In this document: positions 17,241 to 25,693 of the stretch, in pieces
Layout of the letters: every line of letters begins with the position of its first letter
Numbering within the stretch: the stretch's first letter is position 1
Source: Pseudomonas sp. Irchel 3E13
GTDB taxonomy: Bacteria > Pseudomonadota > Gammaproteobacteria > Pseudomonadales > Pseudomonadaceae
Assembly: GCF_900187455.1 (NCBI RefSeq)
Contig: NZ_FYDX01000017.1
Coordinates: forward strand, 62,001-126,000
Reading direction: 5' to 3'
DNA: 64,000 nucleotides
Notes under the pieces: generated by a model
What the model was told of the DNA's origin: nothing
Database searches by the model: none
Seen by the model: the letters and a program-made list of their open reading frames with translations, nothing else
Position numbers and translations under genes: made by a program

Positions 17241-17567
17241 ATGGCAACAAGTTCGCTACGCAAAGCCGCGCTGCAAAGCATGGAAGCGGAAATCGAAAGC
17301 CTGCTGAAATCGCTGGAAAGCCTGAAAGACGATGCCTCGGACGAATCGCGTAAGACCGTGAAGGCGCTGAAAAGCAACGCCGAGAACGCCCTGCGCCACT
17401 CGCGCAACCTGCTTGGTGATGCCTATGAAGAGGTGAAAACCAAGACCCGCGAAACCGGCCTCGCCACGCGCGACTATGCACAGCAACACCCCTGGACCAC
17501 CGCCGGCGTTGCCGTTGGCGCGCTGGGTCTGCTGGCGGCCTACCTGCTGTGCAGCAAACGCGACTAA
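17241..17567 (+). CDS. YqjD/ElaB/DUF883 family membrane-anchored protein
   Basis: A 108-residue protein with a long amphipathic helical region (about 10-75, ESLLKSLESLKDDASDESRK), then one C-terminal membrane helix (WTTAGVAVGALGLLAAYLLC, about 83-102) and a short basic tail. E. coli homologues YqjD and ElaB tether ribosomes to the inner membrane in stationary phase. AAGGAG lies before the ATG. Its end overlaps the convergent trpI end by 4 bases. Confidence 0.87.
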   Translation: MATSSLRKAALQSMEAEIESLLKSLESLKDDASDESRKTVKALKSNAENALRHSRNLLGDAYEEVKTKTRETGLATRDYAQQHPWTTAGVAVGALGLLAAYLLCSKRD

Positions 17568-18457
17568 ACCTGCCGCGCCAGTTCCGCGCGCAACCATCCC
17601 GCCAGTTGCTCGGCGCGCCCGTCCGCGGCGCGTCGAGGGACCCACAGTGCCAGTGACGCCTCGGTCTGGCTGAAGCCCCACGGCGCGGCCAGGCGTCCGG
17701 CGCGCAAATCGTCGGCCACCAGCGGTTGTGGCGCGATCGCCACACCAAGCCCGGCCACCGCCGCCTCCAGCAAGTAATACAAATGCTCGAAATCCTGCCC
17801 GTAACGCAGCGCTCGCGGGTCGATGCCCTGTTGCCGCGCCCAGTCCGGCCAGGCCTGAGGCCGGGAGTTGGTCTGCAATACGGCTTCGTCGAGCAGCGCG
17901 CTGGCCGGTGCCTGGCGCAACCGTTCGAAACCGGCGAAATGCGGGCTGAGCACCGGGCCGATGCATTCCCGGGCAAGCACATGAACCTGCATGTCCGCCG
18001 GCCACGGCGGCTCGGCGAAGACCAGCAGGGCATCCAGGCCGGGCCGGCGCGGATCGAGATCGCCTTCGCCGGCCGAGAGGTGCAGGCGCAGGTCGGGTAG
18101 GTCGGCCTTCAGCCGCCCCAGCCGCGGGATGAACCACCGCGCCAGCAGGCTGCCCGAGCAGCCGAGGACGAAGGGCGCATCGGCACCGCTCTGGCTCACC
18201 TCGGCGCAGACCGAACGCAACCGCTCGAACGCCTCGCCGCTGACCTCACGCAGGCGCACGCCAGCATCTGTGAGTTTGATGCCGCGCCCATCCTTGACGA
18301 ACAGGCTCACGCCGAGATGGCTTTCCAGCGTCTTCAACTGCCGGCTGACCGCACCGTGAGTCACGTGCAGTTGCTCGGCGGCCTGGCTGACGCTGCCCAG
18401 GCGAGCGGTAACTTCGAAGGCCCGAAGGGCATTGAGCGGCGGCAGTTCCCTGGACAT
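17564..18457 (-). CDS. trpI: LysR-type activator of trpBA
   Basis: A 297-residue LysR regulator with an N-terminal winged helix-turn-helix (about 8-65, LNALRAFEVTARLGSVSQAA) and a substrate-binding domain that in TrpI senses indole-3-glycerol phosphate. It is divergent from trpBA with 110 bases between, the conserved Pseudomonas arrangement, so it most likely activates trpBA and controls its own gene. The N-terminus is of the GcvA/TrpI kind. Confidence 0.93.
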   Translation of the reverse strand: MSRELPPLNALRAFEVTARLGSVSQAAEQLHVTHGAVSRQLKTLESHLGVSLFVKDGRGIKLTDAGVRLREVSGEAFERLRSVCAEVSQSGADAPFVLGCSGSLLARWFIPRLGRLKADLPDLRLHLSAGEGDLDPRRPGLDALLVFAEPPWPADMQVHVLARECIGPVLSPHFAGFERLRQAPASALLDEAVLQTNSRPQAWPDWARQQGIDPRALRYGQDFEHLYYLLEAAVAGLGVAIAPQPLVADDLRAGRLAAPWGFSQTEASLALWVPRRAADGRAEQLAGWLRAELARQV

Positions 18458-18461
18458 GACG

Positions 18462-18478
18462 TGTGAGTTTTCCTGACA
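18462..18478. promoter_or_regulatory. candidate TrpI-binding inverted repeat
   Basis: TGTGAGttttcCTGACA has imperfect 6-base arms and the T-N11-A shape of LysR operators. It lies 5 bases from the trpI start and about 90 bases upstream of trpB, so it could serve both autorepression and trpBA activation. It was not compared base by base with the footprinted P. aeruginosa sites. Confidence 0.5.
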
Positions 18479-18567
18479 GGTTGCGGCGATCTTATCGGTT
18501 TTCAGCGAGGCGTGTCGTGGTTAGAGTAGGCCCATTGTCAGCCCACCCTTCTTCCTGGAGCGACCCC

Positions 18568-19794
18568 ATGACCCAGAGCAACCTTCGCAGCGGCCCCGAT
18601 GCCAACGGCCTGTTTGGCGCCTTTGGCGGCCGCTACGTCGCCGAAACCCTGATGCCGCTGGTGCTCGACCTGGCCCGCGAATACGAAGCGGCCAAGGCCG
18701 ACCCGGAATTCCTCGAACAACTGGCGTACTTCCAGCGCGACTACATCGGCCGTCCGAACCCGCTGTACTTCGCCGAGCGCCTGACCGAACACTGCGGCGG
18801 CGCGAAGATCTTCTTCAAGCGTGAAGAGCTCAACCACACCGGTGCGCACAAGGTGAACAACTGCATCGGCCAGGTGCTGCTGGCCAAGCGCATGGGCAAG
18901 AAACGCCTGATCGCCGAAACCGGCGCCGGCATGCACGGCGTGGCCACCGCCACCGTCGCCGCGCGCTTTGGCCTGCCTTGCGTGATCTACATGGGCGCCA
19001 CCGACATCGAGCGCCAGCAAGCCAACGTGTTCCGCATGAAGCTGCTGGGCGCCGAAATCGTCCCGGTCACTGCCGGCACCGGCACCCTGAAAGACGCCAT
19101 GAACGAGGCGCTGCGTGACTGGGTCACCAACGTCGACGACACCTTCTACCTGATCGGCACCGTGGCCGGCCCGCACCCGTACCCGGCGATGGTCCGCGAC
19201 TTCCAGTCGATCATCGGCAAGGAAACCCGCGCCCAGTTGCAAGAGAAGGAAGGTCGCCTGCCCGACAGCCTGGTCGCCTGCGTCGGCGGCGGCTCCAACG
19301 CCATGGGCCTGTTCCACGATTTCCTCGATGACAGCAGCGTGCAGATCATCGGCGTCGAAGCCGGCGGTCACGGCGTCGACACCGACAAGCACGCCGCCAG
19401 CCTCAACGGTGGCGTTCCGGGCGTACTGCACGGCAACCGCACCTACCTGCTGCAGGACGAAGACGGCCAGATCACCGACGCCCACTCGATTTCCGCCGGC
19501 CTCGATTACCCCGGCATCGGCCCGGAACACGCCTGGTTGCATGAGATCAAGCGCGTCGAGTACGTCAGCATCACCGACGACGAAGCCCTGGCCGCGTTCC
19601 ACACCACCTGCCGCCTGGAAGGCATCATCCCGGCGCTGGAAACCTCCCACGCGCTGGCCGAAGCCATCAAGCGCGCGCCGACCCTGCCCAAGGATCACCT
19701 GATGGTGGTGTGCCTGTCCGGGCGCGGCGACAAAGACATGCAAACCGTAATGAGCCATATGGCCGCGACCCAAGCGCAGGAGAAGCAGGCATGA
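18568..19794 (+). CDS. trpB: tryptophan synthase beta chain
   Basis: A 408-residue PLP enzyme that joins indole and serine to give tryptophan. The PLP lysine is in HTGAHKVNNCIGQ (about 90), the phosphate loop is GGGSNAMG (about 237), and the channel and monovalent-cation regions are complete. The ATG at 18568 has CTGGAG upstream; the frame continues earlier through the promoter and is not used there. The stop overlaps the trpA start (ATGA), consistent with coupled production of the alpha2-beta2 complex. Confidence 0.98.
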   Translation: MTQSNLRSGPDANGLFGAFGGRYVAETLMPLVLDLAREYEAAKADPEFLEQLAYFQRDYIGRPNPLYFAERLTEHCGGAKIFFKREELNHTGAHKVNNCIGQVLLAKRMGKKRLIAETGAGMHGVATATVAARFGLPCVIYMGATDIERQQANVFRMKLLGAEIVPVTAGTGTLKDAMNEALRDWVTNVDDTFYLIGTVAGPHPYPAMVRDFQSIIGKETRAQLQEKEGRLPDSLVACVGGGSNAMGLFHDFLDDSSVQIIGVEAGGHGVDTDKHAASLNGGVPGVLHGNRTYLLQDEDGQITDAHSISAGLDYPGIGPEHAWLHEIKRVEYVSITDDEALAAFHTTCRLEGIIPALETSHALAEAIKRAPTLPKDHLMVVCLSGRGDKDMQTVMSHMAATQAQEKQA

Positions 19795-20603
19795 GCCGTC
19801 TTGAACAACGTTTTTCCGAGCTGAAGCAAGAAGGCCGCGCCGCCCTGGTGACCTTCGTCACCGCTGGCGACCCGGGTTACGACGCTTCGCTGGCGATCCT
19901 CAAGGGCCTGCCGGCGGCGGGTGCGGACGTGATCGAACTGGGCATGCCGTTCACCGACCCAATGGCCGACGGTGTCGCCATCCAGCTGGCGACCCTGCGC
20001 GCCCTGGACGCTGGCCAGACCCTGGCCAAGACCCTGCAAATGGTTCGTGAATTCCGCGTTGACGACCAGACCACCCCGATCGTGCTGATGGGTTACTACA
20101 ATCCGATCCACCGCTTTGGCGTCGAGGCGTTCGTCGCCCAGGCCAACGAAGCGGGCGTCGACGGCCTGATCATCGTCGACCTGCCGCCTGAGCACGACGC
20201 CGAACTGGCGGCCCCGGCCCAGGCCGCGGGCATCGACTTCATCCGCCTGACCACCCCGACCACCGACGACGCGCGCCTGCCGCGCGTGCTGGAGCGCAGT
20301 TCGGGCTTCGTCTACTACGTCTCGGTGGCGGGTGTGACCGGTGCGGGCTCGGCGACTACTGAACACGTCACCGAAGCCATTGCCCGCCTGCGTCGGCATA
20401 CCCCGTTGCCGATCAGCGTTGGCTTTGGTATCCGCACGCCGGAGCAGGCCGCGGCGATTGCACGGCTGGCAGACGGTGTGGTCGTGGGTTCGGCGCTTGT
20501 GGATAAAATCGCCACCGCCGCCAGCCCGGAGCAGGCTGTGGATAATGTGCTGGCGCTGTGCTCGGCACTGGCCGAAGGTGTGCGGGCCGCGCGCAAGGCG
20601 TGA
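19791..20603 (+). CDS. trpA: tryptophan synthase alpha chain
   Basis: A 270-residue TIM barrel that cleaves indole-3-glycerol phosphate to indole. The catalytic Glu lies in DVIELGMPFTDPMADG (about 50) and the catalytic Asp in the same segment; the phosphate site GVTGAG and GFGIRTPEQ are present. It starts in the trpB stop. Two consensus DnaA-box 9-mers (20498 and 20537) occur in its 3' end as GTGGATAA codon pairs. Confidence 0.98.
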   Translation: MSRLEQRFSELKQEGRAALVTFVTAGDPGYDASLAILKGLPAAGADVIELGMPFTDPMADGVAIQLATLRALDAGQTLAKTLQMVREFRVDDQTTPIVLMGYYNPIHRFGVEAFVAQANEAGVDGLIIVDLPPEHDAELAAPAQAAGIDFIRLTTPTTDDARLPRVLERSSGFVYYVSVAGVTGAGSATTEHVTEAIARLRRHTPLPISVGFGIRTPEQAAAIARLADGVVVGSALVDKIATAASPEQAVDNVLALCSALAEGVRAARKA

Positions 20604-20629
20604 TCCGCAATGGGGACGGTTCAGCGTCC

Positions 20630-20694
20630 CGACACGCTCGCTCCTGCAGTCCAGCGTAGGAGCGAGCTTGCTCGCGAGAGGCCGCGTTGCGGCC
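20630..20694. repeat. REP elements after trpA
   Basis: GCTCGCTCCT (20636-20645) and AGGAGCGAGC (20658-20667) form an inverted REP pair continuing into TTGCTCGCGAG. A second stem, GGCCGC/GCGGCC (20680-20694), follows. Together they separate trpA from the convergent gene. Confidence 0.8.
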
Positions 20695-20701
20695 CCAGAC
20701 A

Positions 20702-21031
20702 TCACTCAAAAATCGAAAGATCCAGCGGCCTGACCGCCCCCATCCAGATCGCATGATCCCGGTGGTCCGCCAGCTCATCCCCGGTCAGCGGATGCAGAAA
20801 CACCACCAGCCCCTGGCGATACAGCGCCAGCCACGGCAACACCACCCCGACCACCTCCGGCCCGAAGGCCAACTGGCAGCTCCAATCCGGATGCGGCCCC
20901 ACCAATTTGCGGTGCATGCGCCCCATGGTCACCGGAAACAGCGCCGACGCCTCTTCGCATAACAAACGCGCCTGCTCGAACGTGCTGGCGTCGTAATACA
21001 CGTGGGCGTGATACCCCTTGATCCTTTGCAC
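20702..21031 (-). CDS. DOPA 4,5-dioxygenase family protein
   Basis: A 109-residue protein of the small DOPA-dioxygenase-like family (PF08883). The conserved His cluster is visible in GYHAHVYYD, the GRMHRKLVGPHPDWSCQ segment and VFLHPLTGDELADHRDHA. The GTG at 21031 (VQRIKGYHAHV) has AAGGAG 5 bases upstream and gives the usual length; an in-frame extension to 21064 is unlikely. Some members open catechol rings, but the physiological role in Pseudomonas is unknown. Confidence 0.82.
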   Translation of the reverse strand: MQRIKGYHAHVYYDASTFEQARLLCEEASALFPVTMGRMHRKLVGPHPDWSCQLAFGPEVVGVVLPWLALYRQGLVVFLHPLTGDELADHRDHAIWMGAVRPLDLSIFE

Positions 21032-21391
21032 ACTGACTCCTTGGAAAACTGGTCTGCCCGGCACTATACCGGCTGCCGGGATGGCTCTTCACCCAACCAT
21101 TCGACGAATCGTTCCGCCCGCGTACCGAGCGGGTTACACCAAGGACGTACTACGTACCATCCAAAAGCAGAACGAATTGATCCTTCAAGCGGCCGGCAAA
21201 GCAGGCCCGGCTCAAGAACGGCAGCCACCAAAACCGCGAAACAACGGCAACACCATCGTCCAGCACCGAAACCTCACGTGTACCTGCTCGTACAGCAGTA
21301 CACAGGCCTCGGTCAGCGCCGGCATCGCCCGCTTGCACCTGCGCGCCGGACACCGCACCCTGAACGGCCTTCACCGGTATAGAGCGACCCC
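21032..21391. other. 360-base intergenic region without a recognised gene
   Basis: The region lies between divergent genes. Open frames on both strands are not similar to anything I know and lack a clear ribosome site. It should contain the promoters of the dioxygenase-like gene and of the SulP gene. No strong repeats or hairpins were seen. Confidence 0.4.
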
Positions 21392-22963
21392 ATGGCCTGG
21401 CCCGATCGCCACAGACTCCTGCCCTTTCTGCGCTGGCTGCCGCAGCAGAACCGCGCCAGCGTGCGCCGCGACCTGCTGGTGGGCCTGAGTGGGGCGATTC
21501 TGGCGCTGCCGCAGTCCATCGCCTACGCCCTGATCGCCGGCCTGCCCGCCGAATACGGACTCTATGCCGCCATCGTGCCGGTGCTGATCGCCTGCCTCTG
21601 GGGCTCGTCGTGGCACCTGATCTGCGGGCCGACCGCCGCCATCTCCATCGTCCTCTACGCCAGCGTCAGCCCCATGGCGGTGGCCGGCAGCGCGGACTAC
21701 ATCACCCTGATCCTGTTGCTGACCTTCCTCGCCGGCGTGTTCCAGTGGTTGATGGGCATGCTGCGCTTCGGCGCGCTGGTGAACTTCGTTTCCCATTCGG
21801 TGGTGATCGGCTTCACCCTCGGCGCCGCCGTGGTCATCGCCCTCGGCCAGTTGCCGAGCCTGATGGGGCTCGACCTGGACAGCCAGACCACCGCACTGAG
21901 AACCCTGGAAAGTCTGCTGGAGCACGTCGGCGAGATCGACGTGCCGTCGCTGCTGCTGGGATTGGGCACGTTGCTGATCGGCATGCTGATCAAACTGACC
22001 CGGCCGCGCTGGCCCAGCCTGTTGATAAGTCTGGTCGGGGCGAGCCTGCTGGCGGTGCTGTGGCCGGCGATGTTCGGGCATGTCGCCCGGGTGCCGGCGT
22101 TTATCGGCCAACTGCCGCCGCTGAGCCCGCTGCCGTTGCTCGACCTCGAACTGATCCTGCGCTTGCTGCCCGGCGCAGTGGCGGTGGGCATGCTTGGCCT
22201 GGTCACCAGCCTGTCCATCGCCCGCTCGCTGTCGATTCGCTCGGAACAGTTGATCGACGCCAACCAGGAAATCCGCGCCCAGGGCCTGTCCAACATGATC
22301 GGCGCGTGGTGCTCGGGTTACCTCTCGTCCGGCTCGTTCACCCGCTCCGGGCTGAACTACGATGCCGGTGCCCGCTCGCCGCTGGCCGGGATCTTTTCCG
22401 CGCTGTGGGTGGGATTGTTCGCCGTAGCCGGTGCACAACTGATCGCGCACATCCCGATCCCGGCGATGGCCGGGAGCATCCTGCTGATCTGCTGGGGGCT
22501 GGTGGATCACCGCGCGATCCGCGCGCTGTACCGGGTCAGCCGGCCGGAGTTTCTGGTGATGCTCCTGACCTTCGTCGCCACCTTGCTGCTGGAATTGCAG
22601 ACGGCGATCTACGCCGGGGTGCTGGCGTCGCTGTTCTTCTACCTCAAGCGCACCTCGCAGCCGCGGGTGCAGCAGAGCCGGGAAGGCGAGGCGGATGTGT
22701 TGCGGGTGGGTGGTTCGATCTTCTTTGGCGCCAGCCACTACCTGCAGGTGCGGCTGCAGCGCTGCCAGGCGGCCGAGGTGGTGATCGATGCGCGGCAGAT
22801 CAACTTCATCGACTATTCCGGGGTCGAGATGCTGCATCAGGAAGCGCGGCGCTTGCGGCGACAGGACCGCAGCCTGACCTTGCGTCGGGCGCGGCCACAG
22901 GTGGTTGAAGAGTTGCAGAAGCTGGAAGGGGTGGAGCGGTGTCCGATTCGGTTTGAAGACTGA
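21392..22963 (+). CDS. SulP family transporter with STAS domain
   Basis: A 523-residue inner-membrane permease with about 11 hydrophobic segments, beginning DLLVGLSGAILALPQSIAYA (residues about 28-47), which holds the SulP signature region. A complete C-terminal STAS domain lies at about 430-515 (VLRVGGSIFFGASHYLQ, QINFIDYSGVEMLHQEARR). The P. aeruginosa gene in the same neighbourhood is annotated as a sulfate transporter. The anion is not determined by sequence. It is only distantly similar to the SulP protein at 4809-6341. Confidence 0.9.
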   Translation: MAWPDRHRLLPFLRWLPQQNRASVRRDLLVGLSGAILALPQSIAYALIAGLPAEYGLYAAIVPVLIACLWGSSWHLICGPTAAISIVLYASVSPMAVAGSADYITLILLLTFLAGVFQWLMGMLRFGALVNFVSHSVVIGFTLGAAVVIALGQLPSLMGLDLDSQTTALRTLESLLEHVGEIDVPSLLLGLGTLLIGMLIKLTRPRWPSLLISLVGASLLAVLWPAMFGHVARVPAFIGQLPPLSPLPLLDLELILRLLPGAVAVGMLGLVTSLSIARSLSIRSEQLIDANQEIRAQGLSNMIGAWCSGYLSSGSFTRSGLNYDAGARSPLAGIFSALWVGLFAVAGAQLIAHIPIPAMAGSILLICWGLVDHRAIRALYRVSRPEFLVMLLTFVATLLLELQTAIYAGVLASLFFYLKRTSQPRVQQSREGEADVLRVGGSIFFGASHYLQVRLQRCQAAEVVIDARQINFIDYSGVEMLHQEARRLRRQDRSLTLRRARPQVVEELQKLEGVERCPIRFED

Positions 22964-23015
22964 AGCCTGCTCGGGTGGCTGCCATGTGCATGTCGATGGT
23001 TCTCAGTGCCCTTCG

Positions 23016-23083
23016 CATCGCGAGCAAGCTCGCTCCTACAATGGCTTGCCCAAACCCCTGTAGGAGCGCGCTTGCTCGCGATG
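23016..23083. repeat. REP inverted pair
   Basis: CATCGCGAGCAAGC...CTCCTACA (23016-23040) and TGTAGGAGCGCGCTTGCTCGCGATG (23059-23083, shown here only by its ends TGTAGGAG and CGCGATG) form an inverted REP doublet with an 18-base spacer, 50 bases after the SulP gene stop. Confidence 0.85.
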
Positions 23084-23413
23084 GGGCTGTGAAAACGGTT
23101 CCTGTTGGTGTCGCATATAGCTACGAACTTCACCAATCTCCGACTTTCTTGTAGGCAACTTCCCAAGCATACTGCCGCGCCTCATTAGCTGTTGCGCCCT
23201 GGTTAATCGCTGCCTAGTCTTCGGCGGTCGTTGAACATCGACGATCGGCTTTGACAGGCCGCCCTTCAGGTCGCCACCGCTGTTATGGCAGCTGTGCGCG
23301 TGGGCACCTCATGGTGCGCCGGGTTTCCTGGACCGGTCTGTCAACCCGCGTACAGCTACCACCATCTGTTTGACAGCAGGCAATGGCAGCTCCTTTCACC
23401 CAGGAGATTCGCC
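23084..23413. other. intergenic region upstream of the DUF gene
   Basis: About 330 bases holding the structured element at 23287-23360 and, on the minus strand around 23160-23235, a short stretch that reads ATANEARQYAWEVAYKKVGDW between stops. That peptide resembles a gene remnant, but I could not place it in a family. Similar sequence upstream of small DUF genes recurs in fluorescens-group genomes as far as I recall. Confidence 0.4.
23287..23360 (+). other. structured element upstream of the DUF gene, three-way-junction-like
   Basis: An outer helix of 14 positions joins 23287-23300 (GGCAGCTGTGCGCG) to 23347-23360 (CGCGTACAGCTACC) with one mismatch and one G-T pair. Inside are a 7-bp hairpin with a bulge (23302-23320, loop TCAT) and a second stem GGTT/AACC (23322-23325 with 23343-23346). 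It lies about 50 bases before the ATG at 23414, so it could be an mRNA leader structure or a mobile-repeat remnant. Confidence 0.55.
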
Positions 23414-23656
23414 ATGAAAAAGCTCGTTCCCGATCCACCCCCTATCCTCAGTATCAAACCCGGCCTCACGCACGCCGATGCAATCAGCAAGGCCGCCGAG
23501 TACCTGGACCACGCGCTCGAAACCGTCAGCCAGTTGCCCGAGCAAGCCAAGCCCCGACATCAAGAAGCGCTGAGCAGTACGCAGGTCCACCTCAGGGTCA
23601 CCAAGGCATTCCTGAATGTCGCGATGGCGAAATCAACGGTGAACATGCCGATATAA
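23414..23656 (+). CDS. small Pseudomonas DUF protein (DUF6124/DUF3077-like)
   Basis: An 80-residue protein beginning MKKLVPDPPPILSIKPGL, followed by a helical region (AISKAAEYLDHALETVSQLP). The KLVPDPP start and helical body resemble a multicopy family of short Pseudomonas proteins of unknown function. CAGGAG precedes the ATG at 23414, which is favoured over upstream in-frame starts inside the structured leader. A strong terminator follows. Confidence 0.75.
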   Translation: MKKLVPDPPPILSIKPGLTHADAISKAAEYLDHALETVSQLPEQAKPRHQEALSSTQVHLRVTKAFLNVAMAKSTVNMPI

Positions 23657-23674
23657 CCCCGCCCCAAGCGCCAT

Positions 23675-23715
23675 AAAAAAACCGGCCGTTGAATTCACTC
23701 AACGGCCGGTTTTTT
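23675..23715. terminator. bidirectional rho-independent terminator
   Basis: CCGGCCGTTGA (23682-23692) and TCAACGGCCGG (23699-23709) form a perfect 11-bp stem flanked by A7 on the left and T6 on the right, so it can terminate the small DUF gene (+) and aroE (-). Confidence 0.95.
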
Positions 23716-23732
23716 CGATCTTCGCCCCGGGA

Positions 23733-24557
23733 CTATCCCCGCGCCAACTGCCGACGCAGCTCCGCCAGCACCGGCGCACTATCCGGCCGTACACCGCGCC
23801 AGATGAAGAACGCCTCCGCCGCCTGCTCGGCCAGCATGCCCAGACCGTCCAGCACCTTGGCCGCGCCGTGTTCGGTGGCCCATTGGCAGAACGGGGTCGG
23901 CTCCTTGCCGTACATCATGTCGTAGCACACGGTCAGGCCCGGCTGGATCAGGCTCGGGTCGATCGGCGGCATTTCGCCGGCGAGGCTCGCCGAGGTGGCG
24001 TTGATGATGAGATCCACCGGCTCCTTGAGCCAACTGAAGCCGCTGGCCGCCACCGGACCGAGGTCGGCGAATTCGCGGGCCAGTTGCTCGGCCTTTTCCA
24101 CGGTGCGGTTGGCGATCACCAACGACGCCGGGTTGTGCGCCAGCAGCGGCTCCAACACCCCGCGCACCGCGCCGCCGGCACCGAGCAGAAGGATGCGCTT
24201 GCCGGCCAGTTCCACGCCCGCGTTGACGGTGAGGTCACGCACCAGTCCGGCGCCGTCGGTGTTGTCGCCCAACAGGGTGCCGTCTTCCAGCTTGCTCAGG
24301 GTGTTCACCGCCCCGGCGCGCTGGGCGCGGGGGGTGAGGCGGTCGACCAGGCGGAAGGCTTCTTCCTTGAACGGCACGGTGACGTTGGCGCCAAGGCCCT
24401 GTTTGAAGAAGCCCAGCGCGCACGCGGTGAAATCATCCAGCGGCGCCAGCAGGGTGTCGTATTCCAACGCCTGGCCAGTCTGGTCGGCAAACAGCCGGTG
24501 GATCAACGGCGACTTGCTGTGGCCGATCGGATTGCCGAATACAACGTACTGGTCCAT
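23733..24557 (-). CDS. aroE: shikimate dehydrogenase
   Basis: A 274-residue NADPH enzyme that reduces 3-dehydroshikimate to shikimate in aromatic amino acid synthesis. The substrate-binding N-terminus GNPIGHSKSPLIH, the catalytic Lys in VTVPFKEEAF (about 66), the NTDG segment and the NADP loop LLGAGGAVRGVL with the NRT motif mark AroE proper. It is downstream of hemF in a probable hemF-aroE unit, the Pseudomonas order. Confidence 0.97.
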   Translation of the reverse strand: MDQYVVFGNPIGHSKSPLIHRLFADQTGQALEYDTLLAPLDDFTACALGFFKQGLGANVTVPFKEEAFRLVDRLTPRAQRAGAVNTLSKLEDGTLLGDNTDGAGLVRDLTVNAGVELAGKRILLLGAGGAVRGVLEPLLAHNPASLVIANRTVEKAEQLAREFADLGPVAASGFSWLKEPVDLIINATSASLAGEMPPIDPSLIQPGLTVCYDMMYGKEPTPFCQWATEHGAAKVLDGLGMLAEQAAEAFFIWRGVRPDSAPVLAELRRQLARG

Positions 24558-24612
24558 TCACGCGCTTCCTCAGTCAGGCCCGACGACCGGGCAACGGTTG
24601 TGCACAATGGGC

Positions 24613-25539
24613 TCAGTGCCCGGCCTTGTCCAGATTCAGCCAGTCGCGATCCTGCAGGAAGTACTCGGTCAGGCGAGCTTCGGCGCTGCCCGGCTCGGGC
24701 TTCCAGTCGTAGCCCCAACGCACTTGCGGCGGCAGTGACATGAGGATCGACTCGGTACGCCCGCCCGACTGCAGGCCGAACAGGGTGCCGCGGTCGTAGA
24801 CCAGGTTGAACTCGACGTAGCGGCCACGGCGGAATTCCTGGAATTCGCGCTGTTCGGCGGTGTACGGCTCGGCCTTGCGGCGCTGGATGATCGGCAGGTA
24901 CGCCTCGACGTAGGCATCGCCGATGGCGCGCATGAAGGCGAAGCTGGTGTCGAAGTCCCATTCGTTCAGGTCGTCGAAGAACAGGCCGCCGATGCCGCGC
25001 GGCTCGCCGCGGTGCTTGAGGTGGAAATAGCGGTCGCACCAGGCTTTGTAGCGCGGGTAGACGTCGGCACCGAACGGCGCGCAGGCCTGCTCGGCCACGC
25101 GGTGCCAGTGAATGCAGTCTTCTTCGTTGCCGTAGTACGGGGTCAGGTCGAAACCGCCGCCGAACCACCAGACCGCTTCTTCGCCTTCTTTCTCGGCGAT
25201 GAAGAAGCGCACGTTGGCGTGGGACGTCGGCACATGCGGGTTGTGCGGGTGGATCACCAGCGACACGCCGAGGGCTTCGAAGCCACGGCCCGCCAGTTCA
25301 GGGCGGTGGGCGCTGGCCGAGGGCGGCAGGCCGCTGCCGAAGACGTGGGAGAAGTTGACGCCGCCTTTCTCGATGACCTTGCCGTCGCCGATCACCCGGG
25401 TGCGTCCGCCACCGCCGGCCTCACGGGTCCAGGCATCCTCGACGAAGCGGGCGCCGCCGTCTTCGGTTTCCAGAGCGGCGCAAATCCGGTCTTGCAGGTC
25501 CAGCAGGTAGGCTTTCACGGCCTCGGTGCGGCTAGTCAT
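24613..25539 (-). CDS. hemF: oxygen-dependent coproporphyrinogen III oxidase
   Basis: A 308-residue cytoplasmic haem-synthesis enzyme making protoporphyrinogen IX with O2. Family landmarks are SHVFGSGLPPSA, HPHNPHVPTSHANVRFF with the conserved His, GGFDLTPYY and YVEFNLVYDRGTLFGLQSGG. The ATG at 25539 (MTSRTEAVKAYLL) matches the family N-terminus; the frame continues upstream to 25611 without support. It is divergent from qor. Confidence 0.97.
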   Translation of the reverse strand: MTSRTEAVKAYLLDLQDRICAALETEDGGARFVEDAWTREAGGGGRTRVIGDGKVIEKGGVNFSHVFGSGLPPSASAHRPELAGRGFEALGVSLVIHPHNPHVPTSHANVRFFIAEKEGEEAVWWFGGGFDLTPYYGNEEDCIHWHRVAEQACAPFGADVYPRYKAWCDRYFHLKHRGEPRGIGGLFFDDLNEWDFDTSFAFMRAIGDAYVEAYLPIIQRRKAEPYTAEQREFQEFRRGRYVEFNLVYDRGTLFGLQSGGRTESILMSLPPQVRWGYDWKPEPGSAEARLTEYFLQDRDWLNLDKAGH

Positions 25540-25693
25540 CGGGTCACCTTGAAGCGGGCATGGGCCGGCCCAGGCGGCACCGGCGGAAAAATTCGGCGCA
25601 CAGCATACCACCGTGCATGTGCCCTCCGTAGTTGACGGCGATCAAGCAAAAGCGTCCGATAGGCCCTTTCCCCGATGTCTCAGGAGAGTGCAG

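Noticed and set aside
21065..21391. Possible small gene in the gap before the SulP gene
   Set aside because: Several frames are open on both strands, but none has a ribosome site or recognisable product, and the plus-strand ones run on out of frame into the SulP gene.
23160..23240. Minus-strand peptide ATANEARQYAWEVAYKKVGDW as a gene remnant
   Set aside because: It is bounded by stops and too short; I could not link it to a family, so it is only mentioned in the intergenic entry.
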